From contig NZ_FODC01000008.1 of the NCBI RefSeq assembly GCF_900110275.1, positions 248,001 through 312,000 of the forward strand: a stretch of DNA of 64,000 nt, in the 5' to 3' direction. Of the stretch, positions 28,741-36,741 are shown in pieces. This DNA comes from Duganella sp. CF517. GTDB taxonomy: Bacteria; Pseudomonadota; Gammaproteobacteria; Burkholderiales; Burkholderiaceae_D. The notes beneath the pieces were generated by a model. The model saw only the letters and a program-made list of their open reading frames with translations, ran no database searches and had not been told where the DNA came from. Both the position numbers and the translations under genes were made by a program. Within the stretch, counting starts at the first letter, position 1; each line of letters begins with the position of its first letter.

Positions 28741-31113
28741 TCAGAACAACTCGTTCTTGACGGCGTCCTTGGCCTTTTCCTCGGCCGGCGTGCCCTGCGC
28801 CGCGCCGTCGATGTTGTGCACGCCGGTGCCCGGCGGGTTCTCCGCGTAGTAGTACTCGTCGCCCACCAGCATCACCCCTTCCGGCACGGCCCGCTCCTCG
28901 ATCGGGATGTTCTTCAGCGCCTTTTGCATGAAGTTGATCCAGATCGGCAGCGCCAGGCCGCCGCCGGTCTCGCGGTTGCCCAGGTTCTTCGGCTGGTCGT
29001 AGCCGATCCAGGCGATGCCCACCAGCTTGGGCTGGTAGCCGGCGAACCAGGCGTCGATCGAATCGTTGGTGGTGCCGGTCTTGCCGGAGATGTCGGGCCG
29101 CTTGAGCGACAGCGCCTTGGTGGCCGTGCCGAAGCGCACCACGTCCTTGAGCATGCTGTCCATCAGGAAGGCGTTGCGCTCGTCGATGACGCGGTTCTTC
29201 TCGTCGCCGGCGCGGTCCGGATTGGCCTGCGACAGGATCTTGCCGTCGGCGTCGGTCACCTTGGAGATCAGGTAGGGGCTGACCTTGTAGCCGCCGTTGG
29301 CGAACACCGAGTAGGCGCCGGCCATCTGCAGCGGCGTGACGTTGCCCGCGCCCAGCGCCAGGGTCAGGTACGGCGGGTTCTTGTCGGCGTCGAAGCCGAA
29401 GCGGGTGGTGTATTCCTGGCCGTACTTGGCGCCGATCTTGTGCAGGATGCGGATCGAGATCATGTTCTTGGACTTGGTCAGGCCGCGCCGCATCGTCATC
29501 GGCCCCTCGTACTTGCCGTCGTAGTTCTTCGGCTCCCACGCCTGGCCGCCGGTCTGGCCGGCGTCGAACGAGATCGGCGCGTCGTTGATGATGGTCGACG
29601 GCGACAGGCCGCGCTCGAGCGAGGCCGAGTAGATGAACGGTTTGAACGACGAGCCCGGCTGGCGCCAGGCCTGGGTCACGTGGTTGAACTTGTTGCGGTT
29701 GTAGTCGAAGCCGCCGACCATGGCCTTGATGGCGCCGTCCTCGGTGCTGGCGGCAACGAACGCCGACTCGATCTGCGGCATTTGCGTCACTTCCCAGTCC
29801 TTGCCTTCCTGCATGACGCGGATCACCGCGCCACGGCGGATGCGCTTGTTCGGCGGCGCCTTCTCGGACAGCCACGAGCGGCCCATCTCCAGGCCGGCGC
29901 CGGCGATCTTGATCTCTTCGCCCGAGGCGGTGACGGCGACGATTTGCTGCGGCGTGGCCTTGAGCACCATGGCGGCGACGATGTCGTCGCTGTCCGGGTG
30001 GTCGGCCAGCTCGGTCTCGATGACGTCGTCGGCCTCCTCCTTGCTGGCCGGGATATCGACGTAGGCCTCCGGGCCGCGGTAGGCGTGGCGGCGCTCGTAG
30101 TCCATGACGCCCTTGCGCAGCGCCAGGTAGGCGGCGTCCTGGTCGGCCTTGGTGATGGTGGTGAACACGTTCAGGCCGCGCGTGTAGGTGTCTTCCTTGA
30201 ACTGTTCATAGACCAGCTGGCGTGCCATTTCGGCAACGTATTCGGCATGCACGCCGAACTCGCTGCTGTCGGTCTTGACCTTCAGCGGCTCGGCCTTGGC
30301 GGTCTCGAACTGGGCGTCCGTGATATAGCCCAATACGTGCATGCGCTGCAGGATGTACTGTTGGCGGGTTTTGGCGCGTTTCGGGTTGACCACCGGATTG
30401 TAGGCCGACGGCGCCTTCGGCAGGCCGGCCAGCATGGCCGCTTCGGCCACGGTGATGTCGCGCAGGTTCTTGCCGAAGTAGATTTGCGCGGCCGACGAGA
30501 AGCCGTAGGCGCGCTGGCCCAGGTAGATCTGGTTCATGTAGACCTCGAGGATCTGGTCCTTGGTCAGGTTCTTTTCGATCTTCCACGCCAGCAGCACCTC
30601 GTAGGCCTTGCGCTTGAGCGTCTGTTCGCTCGACAGGAAGAAGTTGCGGGCCACCTGTTGCGTGATGGTCGAGGCGCCCTGCTTGGCGCCGCCGGTAGCG
30701 TTGTGCACGGCCGCGCGCAGGATGCCGGTGTAGTCGATGCCGCCGTGCTGGTAGAAGCGGTCGTCCTCGATCGCCAGCACGGCCTTTTTCATCACGTCCG
30801 GGATGTCCTTGATGCGCACCAGGTTGCGGCGCTCTTCGCCGAACTCGCCGATCAGCACGTTGTCGGCCGAGAAGATGCGCAGCGGCATCTTGGGGCGGTA
30901 GTCGGTCAGCGTGTCCAGTTCCGGCAGGTTGGGGTAGGCCATCGCCAGGCCGAACACGACCAGCAGCACCGCGCCCACGCCCAGGCCGAGCACCGACAGG
31001 CCGGCCATCAGCAGGATGCGCGACGGCCGCGACGACGGTTTGCCCGGTTTTTTGCCCGCGCCCTTCGCGGACTTGTCGGAGGAGGGGGGCGGTGCCGAAT
31101 TGGAGGAAGCCAT
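28741..31113 (-). CDS. mrcA: Penicillin-binding protein 1A, class A
   Basis: Bifunctional peptidoglycan synthase at the inner membrane. 790 residues. A Lys/Pro/Ser-rich cytoplasmic tail and one membrane segment (about residues 33-58) precede the GT51 transglycosylase domain, with catalytic Glu116 in IEDDRFYQHGGID and TITQQVARNFF. The transpeptidase domain has SxxK in GSSFKPF, SxN in SKN and KTGTTND. An OB-like insert lies between the two. It is divergent from the pilMNOPQ operon, the classical gammaproteobacterial and betaproteobacterial order. Confidence 0.97.
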   Translation of the reverse strand: MASSNSAPPPSSDKSAKGAGKKPGKPSSRPSRILLMAGLSVLGLGVGAVLLVVFGLAMAYPNLPELDTLTDYRPKMPLRIFSADNVLIGEFGEERRNLVRIKDIPDVMKKAVLAIEDDRFYQHGGIDYTGILRAAVHNATGGAKQGASTITQQVARNFFLSSEQTLKRKAYEVLLAWKIEKNLTKDQILEVYMNQIYLGQRAYGFSSAAQIYFGKNLRDITVAEAAMLAGLPKAPSAYNPVVNPKRAKTRQQYILQRMHVLGYITDAQFETAKAEPLKVKTDSSEFGVHAEYVAEMARQLVYEQFKEDTYTRGLNVFTTITKADQDAAYLALRKGVMDYERRHAYRGPEAYVDIPASKEEADDVIETELADHPDSDDIVAAMVLKATPQQIVAVTASGEEIKIAGAGLEMGRSWLSEKAPPNKRIRRGAVIRVMQEGKDWEVTQMPQIESAFVAASTEDGAIKAMVGGFDYNRNKFNHVTQAWRQPGSSFKPFIYSASLERGLSPSTIINDAPISFDAGQTGGQAWEPKNYDGKYEGPMTMRRGLTKSKNMISIRILHKIGAKYGQEYTTRFGFDADKNPPYLTLALGAGNVTPLQMAGAYSVFANGGYKVSPYLISKVTDADGKILSQANPDRAGDEKNRVIDERNAFLMDSMLKDVVRFGTATKALSLKRPDISGKTGTTNDSIDAWFAGYQPKLVGIAWIGYDQPKNLGNRETGGGLALPIWINFMQKALKNIPIEERAVPEGVMLVGDEYYYAENPPGTGVHNIDGAAQGTPAEEKAKDAVKNELF

Positions 31114-31440
31114 GCAGTGCGATCTTTCTGTTATGAGTGCGAAGCATTATAAGCGAGCGCCAACCCCTGCGGCGCGCCGTGCCCGGCGCCAGAAATACTT
31201 TCCAGTGACCAACAAAACAACGGAGTTGCCTTTGCTGCCACGCGGTCAAGAATAAGTGTGGCGAAACCCTCACACTGTAACAATCGTGCACAGCAGAAAT
31301 ATCTTTACACTTATATAGGCACGATTTAAGGTGGGAGCTCGCTTAGGCCGATGCAGGCGTGATTCAGCTTTTAGCCCGGCTTTCAGCCCAGCTGTTTAGC
31401 GCAGCCGATAAGCCGACATCCAGGCGCCGGAGACACTCGC
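31114..31440. promoter_or_regulatory. Divergent promoter region between mrcA and pilM
   Basis: A 327-bp region without a gene. On the minus strand a perfect -10 TATAAT lies at 31146-31151, 32 bp before the mrcA ATG, with no good -35. The middle part is AT-richer than its surroundings. On the plus strand TTTACA at 31304-31309 could be a -35 for pilM, but its -10 is weak. The sequence GGCACG near 31318 does not complete a sigma54 site. GGAG at 31431-31434 is the pilM ribosome site. Confidence 0.45.
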
Positions 31441-32517
31441 ATGATCGATTTCAAGATGCTGTTGGGGCAGGGCAGTCCGCCGCTGATGGGCCTGGACATC
31501 AGCACCTCCAGCGTGCGCGTGGTGGAGCTGGCCCAGGGCGCCAAGGGCGAAGTGCGCCTCGAGCGCTACGCCGCCGAGCCGCTGCCGCGCGGCGCCGTGG
31601 TCGACGGCAACATCGAGAACATGGACCAGGTGGTCGAGGTGGTGCGGCGCGTCTGGAAGAAAAGCGGCAGCCGCGCCAGGCTGGCCGCGCTGGGCATGCC
31701 GCCGGCGTCGGTCATCACCAAGAAAATCATCTTGCCGGCCGGCCTGTCGGAGGACCAGCTTGAGGTGCAGGTCGAATCCGAGGCCAGCCAGTACATTCCG
31801 TTCGCGCTCGACGAGGTCAGCCTCGATTTCGACGTCATCGGCGCGGCCGCCAACTCGCCCGAGGACATCGAGGTCATGCTGGCCGCCTCGCGCCGCGAAA
31901 AGGTCGAGGACCGGGTCGCCATCGCCGAGGCGTCGGGCCTGAAGGCGACCGTGATGGACATCGAATCGTACGCCGCCCGCGCCGCGCTCGACCGCATCAC
32001 CGCGCAGCTGCCCGGGGCCGGCGCCGGCCAGGTGGTGGCGCTGTTCCAGATCGGCGCCCAGGTCACCCATATCTCCGTCATGCTCGACGGCGCCACCGTC
32101 TACGAGCGCGAGCAACCGTTCGGCGGCAATTCGCTGACCCAGGACATCGTGCGCGCCTACGGCATGGCCTTCGACGAGGCCGAGGCGCGCAAGAAAAGCG
32201 GCGACCTGCCCGACAACTACGCGCCCGAGCTGCTGACCCCGTTCCTCGAGAGCGCGGCGATGGAGGTCACGCGGGCGATCCAGTTCTTCTACACGTCGAC
32301 TCCCTACACCCGGGTCGACCAGCTGTTCCTGGCCGGCGGCTGCGCCGTCATCCCCGGCCTGCTCGAGCTGGTCGCCGGGCGCACCCGCATCGCCAGCGCC
32401 GTGATCTCGCCGTTCAAGGGCATGCAGCTGGGGGCGTCGGTGCGCGAGGCGCAACTGCGCGCCGACGCCCCGGCCTACCTGGTCGCCTGCGGCCTGGCGC
32501 TGCGGAGGTTCGGCTGA
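31441..32517 (+). CDS. pilM: Type IV pilus inner-membrane platform protein PilM
   Basis: A 358-residue cytoplasmic, actin-like (FtsA/ASKHA fold) ATP-binding protein that docks on the N-terminus of PilN in the type IV pilus alignment complex. The N-terminal phosphate motif is MGLDISTSSVRVVEL, and the second is LFQIGAQVTHISV. It opens a five-gene operon in which every junction overlaps by one to four bases (pilM-pilN at 32517), as expected for a complex made in fixed proportions. The ribosome site GGAG is seven bases before the ATG. Confidence 0.96.
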   Translation: MIDFKMLLGQGSPPLMGLDISTSSVRVVELAQGAKGEVRLERYAAEPLPRGAVVDGNIENMDQVVEVVRRVWKKSGSRARLAALGMPPASVITKKIILPAGLSEDQLEVQVESEASQYIPFALDEVSLDFDVIGAAANSPEDIEVMLAASRREKVEDRVAIAEASGLKATVMDIESYAARAALDRITAQLPGAGAGQVVALFQIGAQVTHISVMLDGATVYEREQPFGGNSLTQDIVRAYGMAFDEAEARKKSGDLPDNYAPELLTPFLESAAMEVTRAIQFFYTSTPYTRVDQLFLAGGCAVIPGLLELVAGRTRIASAVISPFKGMQLGASVREAQLRADAPAYLVACGLALRRFG

Positions 32518-33212
32518 TGATACGCATCAACCTGCTGCCGCACCGCGAGGAAAAGCGCAAGCAGAAGAAGTCCGCCTTCTTCGCGCTGCTGGCGCTGGGC
32601 GGCGTCATCGGCGCCGGCGTGGTGCTGCTGGTGGGTGGCTACAACGCCCGCGCGATCTCGATCCAGGCCGAGCGCAACCAGGTGCTGAAGACCGCGATTG
32701 GCGGGCTCGACAAGAAAATCGCCGAGATCGCCACGCTGAAGCAGGAGATCGAGGCGCTCAAGGCGCGCCAGCAGGCGGTCGAGGATTTGCAGGGCGACCG
32801 CAACCAGCCGGTCTACCTGCTCGACGAGCTGGTCAGGCAGACCCCGCCCGGCGTCTACCTGAAGAGTTTCAAGCAGGAGGGACAGAAGGTGTCCGTGCTC
32901 GGCTATGCGCAATCGCAGGAGCGCGTGTCCGAACTGTTGCGCAACCTGGCCGGCGTGTCGCCGTGGCTGGAGCGCCCGGACTTGATCGAGGTCAAGTCGA
33001 CCGCGCTCGGCCAGGGCAAGACCAGCAAGAAAGTGGTGGAATTCAACTTGATGGTGTATATCAAGCGGCCGCGCGACAAGGACGGTCCGCCCGGCGGCAA
33101 GGGCGGCGTCAAGCCGGCCCCGGCGGGCAACACGGCCGGCGCGACGGCGGCGCTGGGCCCACCGGCCGGCCCGACGGCCGGCCTGCCGCCGGCCCAGCCC
33201 CGGGAGCGATGA
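32517..33212 (+). CDS. pilN: Type IV pilus assembly protein PilN
   Basis: A 231-residue bitopic membrane protein. The N-terminal cytoplasmic motif MIRINLLPHREEKR, conserved for PilM binding, is followed by one membrane segment (about residues 21-43), a coiled coil and a ferredoxin-like periplasmic domain. The last 40 residues are Gly/Ala/Pro-rich (GPPAGPTAGLPPAQP) and look like a disordered extension beyond the normal family length. It pairs with PilO. The ATG shares one base with the pilM stop. Confidence 0.95.
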   Translation: MIRINLLPHREEKRKQKKSAFFALLALGGVIGAGVVLLVGGYNARAISIQAERNQVLKTAIGGLDKKIAEIATLKQEIEALKARQQAVEDLQGDRNQPVYLLDELVRQTPPGVYLKSFKQEGQKVSVLGYAQSQERVSELLRNLAGVSPWLERPDLIEVKSTALGQGKTSKKVVEFNLMVYIKRPRDKDGPPGGKGGVKPAPAGNTAGATAALGPPAGPTAGLPPAQPRER

Positions 33213-33901
33213 CGATGGCGACAGCGATGGCGACAACCAAGCTCGACCTGAACCAGCTCGGCGCGCGGCTGGCCGGCCAGTTCCGCAACCTCAACGACCG
33301 CCATCCCGGCCAGTGGCCGCTGGCGCCGCGCCTGCTGTGCGCGGTCGGCGTGGCGGCGGCGGTGATGGTGGCCGGTTACTTCGGCTACTGGAGCTCGCAG
33401 TTCGAGGAGCAGGAGGCCGGCGCCCTGGCCGAGCTCAAGCTGCGCGACGAATACCGCTTCAAGACCGGCCAGGCGATCAACCTGGAGGCGCTGCGGGCGC
33501 AGAAGGTGCAGGTCGACCAGTATGTCGAGCGGCTGCAGAAGCAGCTGCCGAGCAAGGCCGAAATGGCCGCGTTGCTGACCGACATCAACCAGGCCGGCGC
33601 CGGACGCGGGCTGCAGTTCGAGCTGTTCAAGCCGGCCCAGGTGGTGGTCAAGGATTACTACGCGGAGTTGCCGATCGATATCAAGGTGACCGGCAGCTAC
33701 CACGACATCGGCGCCTTCGCCGGCGACATGGCCAACCTGTCGCGCATCGTCACGCTCAACAACATGGCGCTGGCCACCGGCAAGGACGGCGTGCTGACGC
33801 TGGAGGCGGTGGCCAAGACGTTCCGCTACCTCGATCCGGAAGAGGTGCAGGCGCAGCGCAAGGCGGCGGCCGACAAGAAAAAGGCGGCGAAGAAATCATG
33901 A
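33209..33901 (+). CDS. pilO: Type IV pilus assembly protein PilO
   Basis: A 230-residue bitopic inner-membrane protein. A short cytoplasmic N-terminus, a membrane segment at about residues 43-62, a coiled coil and a ferredoxin-like periplasmic fold match PilO. It dimerises with PilN and binds PilP. The ATG at 33209 overlaps the pilN stop by four bases; the reading frame continues upstream only as a shadow of pilN. The C-terminus is Lys/Ala-rich (KKKAAKKS). Confidence 0.94.
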   Translation: MTMATAMATTKLDLNQLGARLAGQFRNLNDRHPGQWPLAPRLLCAVGVAAAVMVAGYFGYWSSQFEEQEAGALAELKLRDEYRFKTGQAINLEALRAQKVQVDQYVERLQKQLPSKAEMAALLTDINQAGAGRGLQFELFKPAQVVVKDYYAELPIDIKVTGSYHDIGAFAGDMANLSRIVTLNNMALATGKDGVLTLEAVAKTFRYLDPEEVQAQRKAAADKKKAAKKS

Positions 33902-34449
33902 GCCCACGGAAACCGTTCCCCGCGTGGCTGCTGGCGGCGGCGCTGCCGCTGCTGTCGGCCTGCGGCGACGACGATACCCAGCAGGTGCGCGCGTGGATGC
34001 GCGAGGTCGACGCCCAGACCAAGGTGAAGGTGCCGCCGCTGGCCGAACCGAAGACCTTCATCCCGTTCGCCTACGCCCAGAAGGACCAGGTCGATCCGTT
34101 CAACCCGAACAAGTTGCTCGCCGAGCTGGCCAAGCTGGACGCGCGCGCCGGCGGCGGCCTGCGCCCTGACGTCGAGCGGCGCAAGGAATTGCTGGAGAGT
34201 TATCCGCTCGACACCGTCAAGATGGTCGGCACCATCGAAAAGAACGGCGTCATCCACGCCGTGCTGCAGATCGACCGTTCGGTGCACCAGGTCGTCAAGG
34301 GCCAGCACATCGGACAGAACTACGGCCGCATCACCGGCATCACCGAGGACGCGGTCAGCATCAGGGAAATCGTCCAGGACGCCACCGGCGACTGGGTCGA
34401 ACGCACGTCGAAGCTGGAACTGCAGGAAAGCAAGGAGAATATCAAATGA
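33898..34449 (+). CDS. pilP: Type IV pilus assembly lipoprotein PilP
   Basis: A 183-residue inner-membrane lipoprotein that links the PilNO heterodimer to the secretin PilQ. The lipobox LSAC ends a signal peptide at about residue 22. An unfolded N-terminal region (with KTFIPFAYAQKDQVDPF) binds PilNO, and a beta-sandwich HR domain with TVKMVGTIEKNG and VKGQHIGQNYGRI follows. Both ends overlap the neighbours by four bases (ATGA). Confidence 0.95.
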   Translation: MSPRKPFPAWLLAAALPLLSACGDDDTQQVRAWMREVDAQTKVKVPPLAEPKTFIPFAYAQKDQVDPFNPNKLLAELAKLDARAGGGLRPDVERRKELLESYPLDTVKMVGTIEKNGVIHAVLQIDRSVHQVVKGQHIGQNYGRITGITEDAVSIREIVQDATGDWVERTSKLELQESKENIK

Positions 34450-36689
34450 CCGCTCGAACCACGGCCCGCCCCGCGCCGGCCGCCTGCCGGGCGCCCCTCC
34501 GGGCCCTGCCGCTGATGCCGGCCCTGATCCTGGCGCTGATCCTGGCCTTGGCCGCGCAGCCGCAAGGCGCCAGCGCCCAGCCCGCCACCGCACCCGCCAC
34601 CACCACCACCACCACCACCACCACCGCCGGCGCCAACGCCATCGAGTCGATCAGCGCCCACCAGCAGGGCGCCAACGTCATCGTCAGGATCGCGCTGCAG
34701 ACCGCGCCCGACAAACTCCCCATCGGCTTCGCCATCAGCAATCCCCCCCGCGTCGCGCTCGATCTCGGCGCCACCGTCAACGGCACCGGCAAGACCACGC
34801 AAGAGTTCAACGTCGGCGACCTGCGCAGTGTCAACGTGGTGCAGGCGGGCGCGCGTTCGCGCCTGGTGTTCAACCTCAAGCGCAGCCTGAACTACGCCAC
34901 CGCCATCGACGGCAAGGCCATCATCCTCACCATCGACGGTTCCGGCGGCGTGGCCACCGCGGTCGACGCCCGCGGCCTGCCGGTCGCCATCGCCCCGGTG
35001 GCGGCGCCGGCCCGCCAAATGCTGCGCGACCTCGATTTCCGCCGCGGCGCCAACGGCGAGGGCCGCGTGGTGGTCGACCTGCCCAACAACCAGGTGGCGG
35101 TCGACGTGCGCCAGACGCCGACCGGCGTGGTGGTCGACTTCCTCAAGACCGGGCTGCCGGAGACCCTGCGCCGCCGGCTCGACGTCGGCGACTTCGGCAC
35201 GCCGGTGGCGCTGGTGACCAGCGTGCCGCAGGGCGACAACACGCGCGTGACGGTCGAGGCGCGCGGCCTGTGGGAGCAAACCGTGTACCAGAGCGACACC
35301 CAGCTGGTGATCGACATCAAGCCGATCAAGGAGGACCCGAACAAGCTGACCCAGGGTTCGCAGGGCTATCGCGGCGAGAAGCTCTCGTTCAACTTCCAGA
35401 ACGTCGAGGTGCGCGCGGCGCTGCAGGCGATCGCCGACATCTCCGGCCTGAACATCATCACCAGCGACAGCGTCAGCGGCAACCTGACGTTGCGCCTGAA
35501 GGAGGTGCCGTGGGACCAGGCGCTCGACGTGGTGCTGCAGGCCAAGGGCCTGGACATGCGCAAGAACGGCAACGTGCTGTGGATCGCGCCCAAGGAGGAG
35601 TTGCTGACCAAGGAAAAGCTGGAACTGGAGCAACGCGCCCAGATCGCCGACCTCGAGCCGCTCAAGTCGGAGATCTTCCAGCTGAACTACCAGAAGGCCG
35701 AGGCCTTCAAGACCGTCTTCGGGCTCGAGGGCGGCGACGCCAAGAACCGCATCCTGTCCAAGCGCGGCAGCGCCATCATCGAGCCGCGCACCAACCAGCT
35801 GTTCGTCACCGACATCGCCGCCAAGCTCGAGGACGTGCGCCGGCTCATCGCCAAGACCGACATCGCCACCAAGCAGGTGCTGATCGAGGCGCGCATCGTC
35901 GAGGCCAGCGACACCTTCACGCGCAACCTCGGCGCCAAGCTCGGCTTCGCCGACATGCGCACCATCCGCGGCGGCGACGCCGGCTACCAGATCGGCAACG
36001 GCAGCACCCGCATCGGCATCGGCGGCAACATGAACGGCATCGGCCAGACCACCGGCCAGGTCAGGGTCACCGACGGCACCTTCGACAACACCCAGTTCGT
36101 CAACCTGCCGGCGGCCAACATCAACGGCGTGCCGGCCGGCAGCCTGGCGATCAGCCTGTTCTCGTCGGCGGCCAACCGCTTCCTCAACCTGGAACTGTCG
36201 GCGCTCGAGGCCGACGGTACCGGCAAGATCATCTCGAGCCCGCGCGTGATCACCGCCGACAAGGCCATCGCGCTGATCGAGCAGGGCATCGAGCTGCCCT
36301 ACCAGGTCGCCACCAGCAGCGGCGCGACGTCGATCATGTTCCGCAAGGCCAATTTGCGGCTGGAGGTGACGCCGCAGATCACGCCGGACGGCAACGTCGT
36401 CATCGACGTCGACGTCAACAAGGACAGCGTGGGCCAGGAGACGCGCGCCGGCTTCGCCATCGACACCAAGCACGTCAAGACGCAGGTGATGGTCGAGAAC
36501 GGCGGCACCGTGGTGCTGGGCGGCATCTACCAGCAAACCGAGCGCAACACCACCAGCAAGGTGCCGCTGCTGGGCGACGTGCCGGTGCTCGGCTATTTGT
36601 TCCGCACCAATTCGCGCACCAACGACAAGACGGAGTTGCTGGTGTTTATCACGCCGAAGATCGTCGCCGAGCGGCTGTCGACGCGCTGA
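34446..36689 (+). CDS. pilQ: Type IV pilus secretin PilQ
   Basis: Outer-membrane secretin channel through which the type IV pilus passes. 747 residues: signal peptide (long Arg/Pro-rich n-region, hydrophobic core ALILALILALAAQP), a Thr tract of nine ACC codons at 34599-34625, two AMIN domains, an STN/N0 domain (LSFNFQNVEVRAALQAIAD), an N1 domain, and the secretin core ending with GGIYQQTERN and the PVLGYLFR signature. The start at 34446 overlaps pilP by four bases like the other junctions; an ATG at 34515 would give a shorter, more usual signal peptide. Confidence 0.96.
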   Translation: MTARTTARPAPAACRAPLRALPLMPALILALILALAAQPQGASAQPATAPATTTTTTTTTAGANAIESISAHQQGANVIVRIALQTAPDKLPIGFAISNPPRVALDLGATVNGTGKTTQEFNVGDLRSVNVVQAGARSRLVFNLKRSLNYATAIDGKAIILTIDGSGGVATAVDARGLPVAIAPVAAPARQMLRDLDFRRGANGEGRVVVDLPNNQVAVDVRQTPTGVVVDFLKTGLPETLRRRLDVGDFGTPVALVTSVPQGDNTRVTVEARGLWEQTVYQSDTQLVIDIKPIKEDPNKLTQGSQGYRGEKLSFNFQNVEVRAALQAIADISGLNIITSDSVSGNLTLRLKEVPWDQALDVVLQAKGLDMRKNGNVLWIAPKEELLTKEKLELEQRAQIADLEPLKSEIFQLNYQKAEAFKTVFGLEGGDAKNRILSKRGSAIIEPRTNQLFVTDIAAKLEDVRRLIAKTDIATKQVLIEARIVEASDTFTRNLGAKLGFADMRTIRGGDAGYQIGNGSTRIGIGGNMNGIGQTTGQVRVTDGTFDNTQFVNLPAANINGVPAGSLAISLFSSAANRFLNLELSALEADGTGKIISSPRVITADKAIALIEQGIELPYQVATSSGATSIMFRKANLRLEVTPQITPDGNVVIDVDVNKDSVGQETRAGFAIDTKHVKTQVMVENGGTVVLGGIYQQTERNTTSKVPLLGDVPVLGYLFRTNSRTNDKTELLVFITPKIVAERLSTR
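34599..34625 (+). repeat. pilQ: ACC trinucleotide tract in pilQ
   Basis: Nine consecutive ACC codons encode a threonine run between the signal peptide and the first AMIN domain. Changes in repeat number by slippage would keep the frame and alter only linker length. Confidence 0.9.
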
Positions 36690-36741
36690 TGTTCGCAAGT
36701 ACCGATCCACTGATTTCAGGTCAACGATAGGAAGCACGGTC

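Noticed and set aside
31310..31332. sigma54 promoter before pilM
   Set aside because: GGCACG is followed by TTTAA instead of the required TTGC at the proper spacing.
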